Source: Iningainema tapete BLCC-T55 (GTDB lineage: Bacteria > Cyanobacteriota > Cyanobacteriia > Cyanobacteriales > Nostocaceae). From it: 64,000 bases of DNA. The DNA is taken from contig NZ_JACXAE010000098.1 of assembly GCF_014698965.1 (NCBI RefSeq), positions 62,001-126,000 of the forward strand, given 5' to 3'. The first letter of the stretch is position 1. Every line of letters begins with the position of its first letter. Both the position numbers and the translations under genes were made by a program. Under the pieces are notes generated by a model. The model was not told the origin of the DNA and made no database searches. It saw only the letters and a program-made list of their open reading frames with translations. Shown here one piece after another: positions 16,721-24,967 of the stretch.

Positions 16721-17172
16721 GTTGGCTTACCTCCACCTTGATCGGATGTGGTCAAATCAATTCGTGTCCCATGACCCCAAAAAGCTTCTAGATTGTAAAA
16801 CTCTCGCTCTTTAGGCATCATGATGTGAACTATCACTTCACCATAATCTATTAATACCCAACTTCCTTCAGCTTTTCCTTCTGTCCTTAAAGGACTCCGC
16901 CCACATTCAGTTTTGACTTGTTCTTCGACTGCTTCGGCGATCGCCCTTACCTGCACTCTGGAATAGCCACTCATCATCACAAAGTAATCAGCTAGATATG
17001 ATATATCTGCTACCTTTAGCAGTATAATATCACCTGCTTTCCGGTCTGATCCTGCTTCGGCGATTGTGAGCGCTATTTTGCCGCTGGCATCTAGTGCGTC
17101 CACCGATGTGGTATTAGATGCATTTGTCAGTGCTACTGATTGTGATGGGATTGCTTGGAAATAATCAGACAT
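16717..17172 (-). CDS. rsfS: ribosome silencing factor RsfS (YbeB/Iojap)
   Basis: The 151-residue protein carries the RsfS domain at about 35-140: DIILLKVADISYLADYFVM, GYSRVQVRAIAEAVEE, GSWVLIDYGEVIVHIM and REFYNLEAFW. RsfS binds ribosomal protein L14 and blocks subunit joining when nutrients are short. A poorly conserved N-terminal extension of about 33 residues precedes the domain. It lies downstream of yqeK on the same strand, a pairing common across bacteria, and is coupled to CGLD27 by a 4-base overlap. Confidence 0.95.
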   Translation of the reverse strand: MSDYFQAIPSQSVALTNASNTTSVDALDASGKIALTIAEAGSDRKAGDIILLKVADISYLADYFVMMSGYSRVQVRAIAEAVEEQVKTECGRSPLRTEGKAEGSWVLIDYGEVIVHIMMPKEREFYNLEAFWGHGTRIDLTTSDQGGGKPT

Positions 17173-17241
17173 TAAACCTCAAATGAAAAGTTATTTCTTG
17201 TTACGATTCTTAACAATTACTTACAAACGACAACTGTATGA

Positions 17242-17275
17242 ACCAGTTTTTTTGAATACTAACAAAAAAACTGGT
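17242..17275 (-). terminator. hairpin between yqeK and rsfS
   Basis: Perfect 13-base arms (ACCAGTTTTTTTG and CAAAAAAACTGGT) lie directly after the yqeK stop and 70 bases before rsfS. It could partly terminate or process the yqeK transcript. The T-rich stem is unusual for a terminator, as no T tract follows. Confidence 0.4.
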
Positions 17276-17277
17276 AA

Positions 17278-17874
17278 CTATGTGACTAGTTGTTCTAAAG
17301 AGTGCTTTGATTTCCCGCGAGTGATAAACCAATTGCGAGTAGCGATGACTCGTGGATGAATCAAACTTGGGGTATCGATTAAAAATTTGATGGTGTAATC
17401 GCAATTCTTCCACACAGCTTGATATATATTCTGTTGGCACAGGAGCCTTAATGCTTGTAATTCTGGGGTATCACCCCGTCCTGGTTCTAAGCTGTCTGCC
17501 AAGAATACAATACTTGACAGCAGACTCATACCAGGTCTACCTAAAGTGTGATTAGCGATCGCCTGTAATACTTCTTCATCTTTGACCCCAAATACATCTC
17601 TGGCAACGATGGCGCTCACTTCTGCATGTAAAAGATGAGGAGTCGCTTCCATTACAGCATCTACTTCCAACCCTTCAAGTTGTGCCATTGCCAAAAGTTT
17701 TTGGGGCTTAAAATATTTTGCCAGATCATGCATTAGCCCAGCCATCGCGGCTTTTTGTTGATCTTCATGATAAAGTTGAGCCAGTTCCACCGCCATTTGC
17801 TCCACCCTAAGAATGTGATTAACCCTAGAAGTTGGAACATTTTCTGCTAACCAAGCTAGGACTTGTTCTCGCAT
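17278..17874 (-). CDS. yqeK: HD-domain Ap4A hydrolase YqeK family
   Basis: The 198-residue protein has the YqeK HD fold: RVNHILRVEQMAVELA (first metal His), LMHDLAKYF (HD pair, about 48-49), HLLHAEVSAIVARD, NHTLGRPGMSLLSSIVFLADSLEPGR (the conserved H-TLG and ADSLEP motifs). YqeK enzymes symmetrically hydrolyse diadenosine tetraphosphate to two ADP in the cytosol. Length is normal, and the rsfS gene follows downstream. Confidence 0.93.
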   Translation of the reverse strand: MREQVLAWLAENVPTSRVNHILRVEQMAVELAQLYHEDQQKAAMAGLMHDLAKYFKPQKLLAMAQLEGLEVDAVMEATPHLLHAEVSAIVARDVFGVKDEEVLQAIANHTLGRPGMSLLSSIVFLADSLEPGRGDTPELQALRLLCQQNIYQAVWKNCDYTIKFLIDTPSLIHPRVIATRNWFITRGKSKHSLEQLVT

Positions 17875-17957
17875 AATGGCTATGTACCTAATGTAGGTTA
17901 TTGGGGGATAGTTATTTCTTACCTCTAGAATAACGAATTTTCTCTAGCTTCGTACAG

Positions 17958-17991
17958 TAAAAGCCGGGTTTTGATTTTCATCAACCCGGCT
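17958..17991 (-). terminator. intrinsic terminator of the glycosyltransferase gene
   Basis: AGCCGGGTT and AACCCGGCT are perfect 9-base arms; on the minus strand the hairpin is followed by TTTTACTG. It lies about 75 bases past the stop of the glycosyltransferase gene at 18066. Confidence 0.75.
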
Positions 17992-18065
17992 GTTTTCATG
18001 CATCTCGTAGGCGCTAACAACTGTTCGCCCTAACAGAATGCTGCTACTGTAAAAGCCCTAACCGT

Positions 18066-19346
18066 TTATGGTGTACGAACCTCCATCAAAGATGGAAATG
18101 TTTCCACTGCTTGTGACTCCGTAGCCGTGATGGAGTAAAACAAAGACTCATACTGAGTTAATGCTTGCTCAAAAGCATATTGCTCCACAGCATATTGGCG
18201 ACTATTCTCACCTAGCGTTTTCACTTTTTCTGGGTGCGTGTACAAATCCAGAATTGCTTGAGCTAGAGCATGAGGTTCTTCTGGAGGAACAACTTCACCG
18301 CCGCCACTTTGTTTAATTGCTCTTGCTGCTGTACCATTATCAGGCACAGATCCAACTAAGGCTTTCCCGCTAGCAAGTAGCACTTGAATTTTCGATGGCA
18401 TATTGAAGGAAACAACATTTTTCTTTTGTACTACCAAACCAACGTCAGCAGCAGATAACATCTCTGGTAAATGTTCGCGGGGTTGGAAAGGTAGTAATAA
18501 AACATTACTTGCACCACATTTTTCACATTCTGTTTGTAAGCGTTGCAAACCTTTTGTTTCGCCAACAATTACAAATGCGATTTCGGGAATATGCTGTAAT
18601 AAAGAAGCAGTTTTAATCACAGTTTCTAAACCTTGGGTAAGGGCAATATTCCCAGAATATAAAACAACAAATTTTCCATTTAAATTGTGTGTGGTACGAA
18701 AAGCGTTATTTTCTTTTGGTAAAGGGCGAATGAAATTGATATCAACCCAGTTGGGAATTTTGACGATTTTTCGCTCATCTACGCCTTTAGAGCATAAGTT
18801 ATCCACAAACCCATCGGCGATCGCCGTAATTTTAGTAGCGCTGTGGTAAGCAAATTTTTCTAAAGCAGTAAACACATGGATCAGCAATTTGTTTTTTAGT
18901 AGTCCTACCTGAATTGCTGCATCCGGTAATATATCTTGAAGATTTAAAACTACAGGGCAATTATGTAGCAATCCCAAAAGGGCAGTTGGGAGACAAACAG
19001 GTAAAGAAGGCGAGGTAGAGAGAATAACATCCGGACGCCATCCAGCTAAAGCAGGGAGAAAACTAGTAAAAACAAAGCTGGCATCTAATAATACCCGATC
19101 TAGAAGATTGGGTTGTGGGCGAGTCCAAATATAACTACGTTGGATTTGAACACCATTTTTGTATTCTGTGAAAAACAGCTTTTTCTGATAGCTGTCATAA
19201 ATTCGACGTTCAGGATAATTGGGCATAGCAGTTACTACACGTACTTGATGCCCACGTTTGACCAGTCCCTCTGCTAATTCAGTCATTAGGGGGGCAATTC
19301 CTATTGGTTCTGGATGGTAGTTGTAGGAGTAAATTAAGATCCGCAT
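18066..19346 (-). CDS. GT4 glycosyltransferase, WcaI-like (exopolysaccharide)
   Basis: The 426-residue enzyme has the GT-B fold of family GT4. The N-terminal half starts MRILIYSYNYHPEPIGIAPL and has RGHQVRVVTAMPNYPE, the signature of WcaI-type colanic-acid-style glycosyltransferases. The C-terminal half has VLYSGNIALTQGLETVI, LLLPFQPREHLPEML, ADVGLVVQKKN and the nucleotide-sugar site MPSKIQVLLASGKALVGSV. No signal peptide. It probably adds a sugar to a lipid-linked exopolysaccharide or O-antigen unit. An initiating sugar transferase gene lies upstream on the same strand (after a terminator), consistent with a shared pathway. Donor and acceptor cannot be read from sequence. Confidence 0.88.
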   Translation of the reverse strand: MRILIYSYNYHPEPIGIAPLMTELAEGLVKRGHQVRVVTAMPNYPERRIYDSYQKKLFFTEYKNGVQIQRSYIWTRPQPNLLDRVLLDASFVFTSFLPALAGWRPDVILSTSPSLPVCLPTALLGLLHNCPVVLNLQDILPDAAIQVGLLKNKLLIHVFTALEKFAYHSATKITAIADGFVDNLCSKGVDERKIVKIPNWVDINFIRPLPKENNAFRTTHNLNGKFVVLYSGNIALTQGLETVIKTASLLQHIPEIAFVIVGETKGLQRLQTECEKCGASNVLLLPFQPREHLPEMLSAADVGLVVQKKNVVSFNMPSKIQVLLASGKALVGSVPDNGTAARAIKQSGGGEVVPPEEPHALAQAILDLYTHPEKVKTLGENSRQYAVEQYAFEQALTQYESLFYSITATESQAVETFPSLMEVRTP

Positions 19347-19682
19347 AACAAATTAGTCAGAAGAACCTGGTGTTTAGTTTTGAAAGTATTTTTTACTTTC
19401 GCGCTGACGCAGCGCCTCTGTATTAAATTTTGTCTCTTAAATCTTTGATTGTCAGTGTTTGCTCCTTAAAGATTGAGTAAAAGTTGACCAAGTATTTAAG
19501 AGAGTAGAATGAGATTTTTATTACTACAACAGTTAATATATAAATTCCGGAGCGCGTGGATATACGTAAGCAAAAACCACAAAATTTTATCAAAGCAAAA
19601 AAAAGACAAGATAGAATTTCATCTACCTTGTCTTAAGTACATTTTCCTACTATGCTTGCTTGTAACAAATTCAGGTAATCGC
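19347..19682. other. intergenic stretch with a terminator, no gene
   Basis: No credible gene is seen in these 336 bases. They contain the terminator of the STAS-sugar transferase gene at 19603-19634, and the AT-rich upstream region of the WcaI-like gene, which should hold its promoter. Confidence 0.6.
19603..19634 (-). terminator. intrinsic terminator of the STAS-sugar transferase gene
   Basis: AAGACAAGATAGA pairs with TCTACCTTGTCTT (12 of 13 bases). On the minus strand the hairpin ends in a run of eight T, a strong intrinsic terminator about 50 bases after the stop at 19683. Confidence 0.85.
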
Positions 19683-20705
19683 TTAGACAGCACCACTATT
19701 TTTGTTGAATAAAATAGCTACTGTTCTGAAAATTAACTTAATATCATACAGTAAGCTCCAGTTTTTTTGATATTGTAAATCCAGACGAATTACGTCCTCA
19801 AATTTACGCACACTGGATCTGCCATTCACTTGCCATTCTCCGGTCATACCTGGTTTTACATCCAAGCGTTGCCACTCTGGCACTTCATAGCGTTCAACTT
19901 CATCGGGTGTAGGAGGTCTAGTACCAACTAAACTCATCTCTCCTTTAAGCACATTCCAAAACTGAGGTAATTCATCGAGACTAGTTCGCCGTAAAAAGCG
20001 TCCTACTTGCGTCACTCTGGGATCATGATCAATTTTGAAAAATGCTCCTTGAGCTTGGTTTTGTTTTTCTAGTTCGGCTTTCCTAGCTTCCGCATCTTTG
20101 TACATAGAGCGGAATTTCCAGATCCGAAAGCGCTTACCCATCCAACCACAGCGAGTTTGAGCAAAGAAAATTGGACCGGGATCATCAAGTTTAATAGCAA
20201 CGGTAATGGGAATAAATAACACTGCTGTAATTATTAAACCTACCACTGCCCCAATAATGTCGATGAACCGTTTCATCCACGATCGCACGCTCGGATGGGT
20301 AGTTGGTAGCTGCTCAATGTGTTGGCGTGAGGGTAGGGACGTAGAATCACTTTTCTCTATGGTGAAAACTTCATCTAATCCCGTAAGATTTAGTACCGCC
20401 ATCACTTGGGGAGTAACATCACGTAATATAAACTCTATCTGTTTTTCCTGGAAGGTTTTTACATTACTGACTAAGGCACCTAAGCCGCTACTATCCATAA
20501 AAATAGTTTGCTGAAAGTCAATAATGATTTTCTTCGGAACTGGTATGAGCTTAATTAACTCTTGGCAGGTTTGCTTAAAGGCTACAGCCTCAAGTACGCT
20601 TAACCGCGCTGATACCTGCACAATAGCCGTGTCGTTTGCGAACGTAACGGGGAAATCTGACTCTATCGGTGGGCTAGTCATGTAGCTCTGTACTCTTGTT
20701 GCCAT
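19683..20705 (-). CDS. STAS domain fused to initiating sugar-phosphate transferase
   Basis: The 340-residue protein joins an N-terminal STAS domain (about 15-120, with KKIIIDFQQTIFMDSSGLGAL holding the usual phosphorylatable serine) to a bacterial sugar transferase (about 142-340). The transferase part has one membrane hairpin (IDIIGAVVGLIITAVLFIPITVAI), FFAQTRCGWMGKRFRIWKFRSM, RRTSLDELPQFWNVLKGEMSLVGTRPP and VKPGMTGEWQVNGRS, as in undecaprenyl-phosphate sugar-1-phosphate transferases that start exopolysaccharide repeat units. The STAS part suggests control by phosphorylation, as for anti-sigma antagonists, or protein docking; this is inference. Similar fusions occur in cyanobacteria. Confidence 0.92.
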   Translation of the reverse strand: MATRVQSYMTSPPIESDFPVTFANDTAIVQVSARLSVLEAVAFKQTCQELIKLIPVPKKIIIDFQQTIFMDSSGLGALVSNVKTFQEKQIEFILRDVTPQVMAVLNLTGLDEVFTIEKSDSTSLPSRQHIEQLPTTHPSVRSWMKRFIDIIGAVVGLIITAVLFIPITVAIKLDDPGPIFFAQTRCGWMGKRFRIWKFRSMYKDAEARKAELEKQNQAQGAFFKIDHDPRVTQVGRFLRRTSLDELPQFWNVLKGEMSLVGTRPPTPDEVERYEVPEWQRLDVKPGMTGEWQVNGRSSVRKFEDVIRLDLQYQKNWSLLYDIKLIFRTVAILFNKNSGAV

Positions 20706-20922
20706 ATAAATGTCATCTGCCAGATTTTTTTTCTCTAGCGAATAACCTAACTTAACGATTGACTAATATAAAGATGGAATATTCATCTTTACTTGTCTTG
20801 TATTTAGAAATCGTTCATGACGATTCACAACAAAACAAGAAGTCAAAAATTCGGAAGCTGTTGTGCTAACAGCAGCACGAAAAGCCAGCAGAGCGCGAGT
20901 TTTGTAGCATTGCTATCATCAG

Positions 20923-21708
20923 ATGACAAGTAAAACTGCTTTAACATCCAATGCACGCCTGATAGAAGTCTTTTCTGCTATTCAAGGAGAAGGACTAAAT
21001 GTGGGAACACGTCAAATATTCATTCGCTTTGCCCTTTGTGATTTACGTTGTCGTTTTTGTGACAGCGCTCACACTTGGGTTGCCCCCGCTAATTGTCAAG
21101 TAGAAAAAACCCCAGGACTGCGCGATTTTGAAATTCACTCCAATCCTGTCCCATTACCAATATTAATGGAATGGGTTGAGAGACAAAATCTCCCCGGTCT
21201 ACACGATAGTATAAGCCTAACTGGGGGTGAACCACTTCTTCATAGCACTTTCTTGGCACAATTTTTACCTGAGATACGTCCAGCTACAGACCTACCTGTA
21301 TATTTAGAAACAGGTGGGCATCGTCCAGAACAACTGGCTATGATTCTGCCCTACCTGGATAGTGTAGGTATGGACTTGAAATTACCCACCACTAGTGGAG
21401 AAAGTCGTTGGCAAGAACACGCACAATTTCTCCAACTCTGTTACAAATCTGTATGTGAAGTTTTCGTAAAGATAATTATTTCTCAAAATACAGATCCCAC
21501 AGAGTTGGAACGTGCGGCTTTATTAGTAGCACAAGTTAGTCCATCCATTCCAATATTTCTTCAACCTGCCACTCCTTTAGAATCAACTAATACACCTGTA
21601 CTTGCTCCTGCTCCCCATCAAGTTTTAACCTGGCAGGCTTTGATGAAGCGATTTGTGAAGCAAGTCCGTGTAGTGCCTCAAACTCATAAAATGCTGAATC
21701 AACTGTAA
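20923..21708 (+). CDS. queE: 7-carboxy-7-deazaguanine synthase
   Basis: The 261-residue radical SAM enzyme has the QueE signature: EVFSAIQGEGLNVGTRQIFIR, the cluster motif CDLRCRFC (Cx3Cx2C, about 39-46), SLTGGEPLL (SAM-binding GGE) and VYLETGGH. QueE rearranges 6-carboxy-tetrahydropterin to 7-carboxy-7-deazaguanine in the queuosine/7-deazaguanine pathway in the cytosol. Length is typical. No other pathway gene is adjacent. The start follows a region of 217 bases from the divergent STAS-sugar transferase gene. Confidence 0.93.
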   Translation: MTSKTALTSNARLIEVFSAIQGEGLNVGTRQIFIRFALCDLRCRFCDSAHTWVAPANCQVEKTPGLRDFEIHSNPVPLPILMEWVERQNLPGLHDSISLTGGEPLLHSTFLAQFLPEIRPATDLPVYLETGGHRPEQLAMILPYLDSVGMDLKLPTTSGESRWQEHAQFLQLCYKSVCEVFVKIIISQNTDPTELERAALLVAQVSPSIPIFLQPATPLESTNTPVLAPAPHQVLTWQALMKRFVKQVRVVPQTHKMLNQL

Positions 21709-21712
21709 AAGA

Positions 21713-21740
21713 TGTAGAGACGCGATATATCGCGTCTTTA
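21713..21740. repeat. TGTAGAGACG-type palindromic repeat
   Basis: TGTAGAGACGCGATATATCGCGTCTTTA lies 5 bases after the queE stop; its inner 20 bases are almost perfectly palindromic. It probably doubles as a transcript-end hairpin for queE. Confidence 0.7.
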
Positions 21741-21879
21741 GATCGCTTCATAAAGATATTGTCAAGTAAAATTAAATTTCTATGAAATGTTGGTGTAAAA
21801 AATCATAAATTACTGAGGTTTAACTTGTTCTTAATATAGAAGTCGGATGCTGAAAAAGGTGAATATTTGGGTATAAAAC

Positions 21880-23400
21880 ATGGTTTTTTGTAGGCATTGG
21901 CTTTCTGTATTGAGTTGTTCACTTGTAATATCTGTCGTTAGCGCCATAACAAGTACAACGTCTGCTTACGGTATTTCTCTTGTTAATAGCCTAACAATTG
22001 GGGGTGAAAGTACAGATTTATATCCATTCAATGGCAATAGTGCCAATGTCAATCGGTTGGGATTTTTTTCGGATTTATACTACGATCGCTCAAACAACGT
22101 TTACTATGGATTGAGCGATCGCGGTCCTGGTGGTGGCGTTATATCCTACGATACGCGAGTACAAAAGTTTTCGGTTGATGTTGATCCCAATACAGGAGCG
22201 ATCGCCAACTTCAAAGTTTTAGAGACAATTTTATTCACTAAAGATGGTCAACCTTTTAACGGTTTAAATCCCCGACTACTCAATGGAAATGCAGGAGTTT
22301 TAGGACAAAGTTTTGATCCAGAAGGGTTTGCCGTTGCACCAAATGGCAATTTCTACGTCTCAGATGAATATGGACCTTCTGTATATGAATTTAGTCCAAC
22401 TGGGTCTTTTTTAAGAGCATTTGCCACTCCAGAAAATCTCATTCCCAAAACGGGAAACAGCCCCAACTTTGTTGATGGTAGCCCAACAATTACTACTGGT
22501 CGTCAAGACAACAGAGGATTTGAAGGTTTGACAACTAGCCCAGATGGTAGTAAGTTATACGCTGTGCTACAAGATCCTTTAGTTGAAGAAGGTTCACCAG
22601 ATGGGCGACGCAGCCGCAATGTTAGGTTAGTGGAGTTTGATACTGTAACAGGTCAGAATACTGCTCAATACATTTATCAGTTAGAAAGTTTAACAGAAAT
22701 TAACAATCGCATTCCGGGAACAGATGATGATTTTGGGCAAAACTCTCAAGGTCGAAATATTGGTCTTAGTGCAATTACATTTCTTAACGATCAGGAATTC
22801 TTAGTACTTGAACGTGATAATCGCGGGTTTGGAGTAGACGCGCTTAATGGACTAGTGGATGACGCAACAGCAACTCCACCACCAGTAAGTAGCAAGCGGT
22901 TATTTAAAATTAACCTAACTGGAGCAACAGATGTAAGTGGAATTAGTTTGGCAACCACTAACGATTTACCAGCAGGTGTTAACCCAGTGAGTAAATCCCT
23001 ATTTCTAGATATTGCCCAGGCATTAAGTCCAGAAAATCCTGGCGATTGGACTAAGATTGGTGAAAAAATGGAAGGTGTGGCGATCGCACAGCAACTCAAT
23101 GATGGTTCCTACGCGCTGCTAATTGGTACTGACAATGATTACAGTGTTACTCAACTTAGTAATTCGCCAACTCAGTTTGATGTTTGTAGTAATGCTGATG
23201 GTAGTAGCGTTAGTCGCTTACCAATAGATAGTGGTTGTCCAGCAGGTCAAAGGTTAGTTCCTGGCTTCCTCTACTCTTTTAAAGTGAGTGCTGCTGAACT
23301 GGGCTTAGTACCATCACAAAAAGTACCAGAACCAACCACAACTGCTGGATTAATTTTACTGGGTTTAGCGCTCTTGCGTCACTCTGGGGAAAGAAAATAA
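21880..23400 (+). CDS. esterase-like/phytase-like beta-propeller protein with PEP-CTERM anchor
   Basis: The 506-residue protein has a signal peptide (about 1-31), a beta-propeller-like body of the phytase-like family (PF13449): YGLSDRGPGGG, FDPEGFAVAPNGNFYVSDEYGPSVYEF, NRGFEGLTTSPDGSKLYAVLQDPL, FLNDQEFLVLERDNRGFG, GVAIAQQLNDGSYALLIGTDND. It ends with a PEP-CTERM-type tail: VPEPTT, a hydrophobic stretch (AGLILLGLALL) and a basic end (RHSGERK), so it is probably processed by an exosortase and displayed on the surface. The substrate is unknown, since phytase activity is not established for most members. Confidence 0.88.
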   Translation: MVFCRHWLSVLSCSLVISVVSAITSTTSAYGISLVNSLTIGGESTDLYPFNGNSANVNRLGFFSDLYYDRSNNVYYGLSDRGPGGGVISYDTRVQKFSVDVDPNTGAIANFKVLETILFTKDGQPFNGLNPRLLNGNAGVLGQSFDPEGFAVAPNGNFYVSDEYGPSVYEFSPTGSFLRAFATPENLIPKTGNSPNFVDGSPTITTGRQDNRGFEGLTTSPDGSKLYAVLQDPLVEEGSPDGRRSRNVRLVEFDTVTGQNTAQYIYQLESLTEINNRIPGTDDDFGQNSQGRNIGLSAITFLNDQEFLVLERDNRGFGVDALNGLVDDATATPPPVSSKRLFKINLTGATDVSGISLATTNDLPAGVNPVSKSLFLDIAQALSPENPGDWTKIGEKMEGVAIAQQLNDGSYALLIGTDNDYSVTQLSNSPTQFDVCSNADGSSVSRLPIDSGCPAGQRLVPGFLYSFKVSAAELGLVPSQKVPEPTTTAGLILLGLALLRHSGERK

Positions 23401-23402
23401 AT

Positions 23403-23481
23403 GTAGGTTGGGTTGAACGTAGTTAAACCCAACAAAACCAAGGTTTTTGGCAGTTGGGTTTCGTTCCTCAACCCAACCTAC
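23403..23481. repeat. 79-base inverted repeat (TAGGTTGGGTTGA family)
   Basis: Arms GTAGGTTGGGTTGA and TCAACCCAACCTAC (14 bases, perfect) enclose a spacer that itself contains AACCCAACAAAACC / TTGGGTTTCG. It is a MITE-like cyanobacterial intergenic element lying directly after the phytase-like gene. Confidence 0.85.
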
Positions 23482-23495
23482 GCCTGACTGACTCC

Positions 23496-23554
23496 TGTAA
23501 AGACGCTCCGCCGGAGCGTCTCTACGAGTACAGACGCGATTAATCGCGTCTCTC
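23496..23554. repeat. two adjacent palindromic repeats
   Basis: TGTAAAGACGCTCCG with its complement ending CGTCTCTACG (23496-23526), followed by GTACAGACGCGATTAATCGC and CGTCTCTC (23528-23554). The second copy ends exactly at the stop codon of the DUF3318 gene (23555). Both belong to the TGTAGAGACG family. Confidence 0.8.
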
Positions 23555-24199
23555 CTAGTATTCCCGCTCTTCAATAGTCCTTGTTTTTGCTTTTGCCTTA
23601 TTGGCACTGCGTTTAAGGGAAGAGAGCCGTGCTTCATACTTGGAGCGTTGGCGCTTACTAGGGGTAGTGTCAATTAAGGTTTTCAAAGCACTACCCAAAC
23701 TTTTGTAAGCGTTGGGGAGAGTATAACCAAAACGAGTTGCTAAGGCGATCGCTTTCTCGTCAGCTTCAACTAGTTCTTTAACTTGCTTTGCGCCATTATT
23801 TTTTTGATATAAACGCCAACCGGAAACTCCGCACAGCGCCAAAGCCAGCACCAACAACAATCCATCCTGTACCCACAATTCACCAACAGCACCACCTAAA
23901 CCAATTGCCAAGGCTGCCATTTCCCAGCCATCTTTAGGAATAGTGTCATTTTGAATGCGAGCGACTTCGTGCCAGAACAGCAAATTACGCTGATCCATTG
24001 CGAGTGAATCCCATTTCACCAAGTCAATTTGAACTTCTACCTGATCTTTACCAATTTCTTCGCAACGGATCAGGGGTGGATTGACGTCAGTTGTGCCTTC
24101 AACCGTAACCCAGCTCTGCAATTCTGGCGGTAGTAAACCTTTAAGACGCCGGAGTTCACTCATTTCAGCTTTAGCAGAGGAGGTAGCATAGGATGTCAT
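23555..24199 (-). CDS. DUF3318 protein (cyanobacterial)
   Basis: The 214-residue protein matches DUF3318: ELRRLKGLLPPELQSWV (about 14-30), DLVKWDSLAMDQRNLLFWHEVARIQND (about 57-84), two hydrophobic segments (about 93-108, 112-126) and a basic C-terminal tail (SKRQRSKYEARLSSLKRSANKAKAKT). It is a membrane protein of unknown function. The HEVARIQ motif resembles a degenerate zinc-protease helix (HExxR rather than HExxH), so catalysis is unlikely. It lies 77 bases downstream of the YbjN-like gene and is probably cotranscribed. Confidence 0.85.
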   Translation of the reverse strand: MTSYATSSAKAEMSELRRLKGLLPPELQSWVTVEGTTDVNPPLIRCEEIGKDQVEVQIDLVKWDSLAMDQRNLLFWHEVARIQNDTIPKDGWEMAALAIGLGGAVGELWVQDGLLLVLALALCGVSGWRLYQKNNGAKQVKELVEADEKAIALATRFGYTLPNAYKSLGSALKTLIDTTPSKRQRSKYEARLSSLKRSANKAKAKTRTIEEREY

Positions 24200-24276
24200 A
24201 ATATCCAGCCCTAGAAAACTTCAGTATATTGAGGGTATCACTTTGGAGTATAGCGATTTCACCAACGAATCGCGAC

Positions 24277-24834
24277 TCACTCGCTAGGGAAACTTCCCCG
24301 TTTCTTCCGCGCTTCCATCGCCTTCTCCAGAAGTTCAAGCAATCCAGGCGACTGTTCTTGAATACTAAGTAAAAGTCTTTCGCCAAGCTCTAAGTTTCCT
24401 GGATCTTGCCCTGTTTCCATTACGTGTTGCAGACGAGGTATAGCCACATTGTCTACCAGCTGAATCAAACCACTCAAACAACGGTTAAACTGTTTTTCAG
24501 TGAGAATAGAATCTTCTAGAGGGAACTCAATGATAGCGCGAATTTCACCATCTGATGGGTCATACTCCCATTGCAACATCTTCGTTTCCCAGGAAATGGC
24601 AAGCATAGTCTGCAAGATTGCCGCTTTATGAGGATGTTCTTGCACTCCCGCTAGAACTTGAGGCGCAAATAGACGGAAAAATTTTCCCTCCTCATCCAAC
24701 TGGACAACAATCAGAAAGTCTTCTAGGTTTTCACTTTCCACACCTGTAATAATACGGTCTTCTTCTTCGTCTAAGCGGTAGTCCCAACCAAGGTTATCTA
24801 AGTACCTGGCAATATGATGCAGATTAGCTGCCAT
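24277..24834 (-). CDS. YbjN-like protein
   Basis: The 185-residue protein reads as a YbjN/type III secretion chaperone-like fold: YLDNLGWDYRLDEEEDRIITG, NLEDFLIVVQLDEEGKFFRLFAPQ, AAILQTMLAISWETKMLQWEYDPSDGEIRAIIEFPLED, LSGLIQLVDNVAIPRLQHV. No signal peptide. The acidic C-terminal helices extend the fold. YbjN-type proteins are stress- and motility-linked in enterobacteria, but this role should not be transferred. The family assignment is by pattern only. Confidence 0.7.
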   Translation of the reverse strand: MAANLHHIARYLDNLGWDYRLDEEEDRIITGVESENLEDFLIVVQLDEEGKFFRLFAPQVLAGVQEHPHKAAILQTMLAISWETKMLQWEYDPSDGEIRAIIEFPLEDSILTEKQFNRCLSGLIQLVDNVAIPRLQHVMETGQDPGNLELGERLLLSIQEQSPGLLELLEKAMEARKKRGSFPSE

Positions 24835-24967
24835 AAAATCCTCATAAGGAAGGGTCGAGCGGGTGTTTCCAGACCTAGTTTAACTTGTCACAGGCATATG
24901 TATAGAGTAGAATTTTTACTTTCTGACCAGAGTAATTCTGTTCTTTTCGCAACTAATTAGTATAGAT

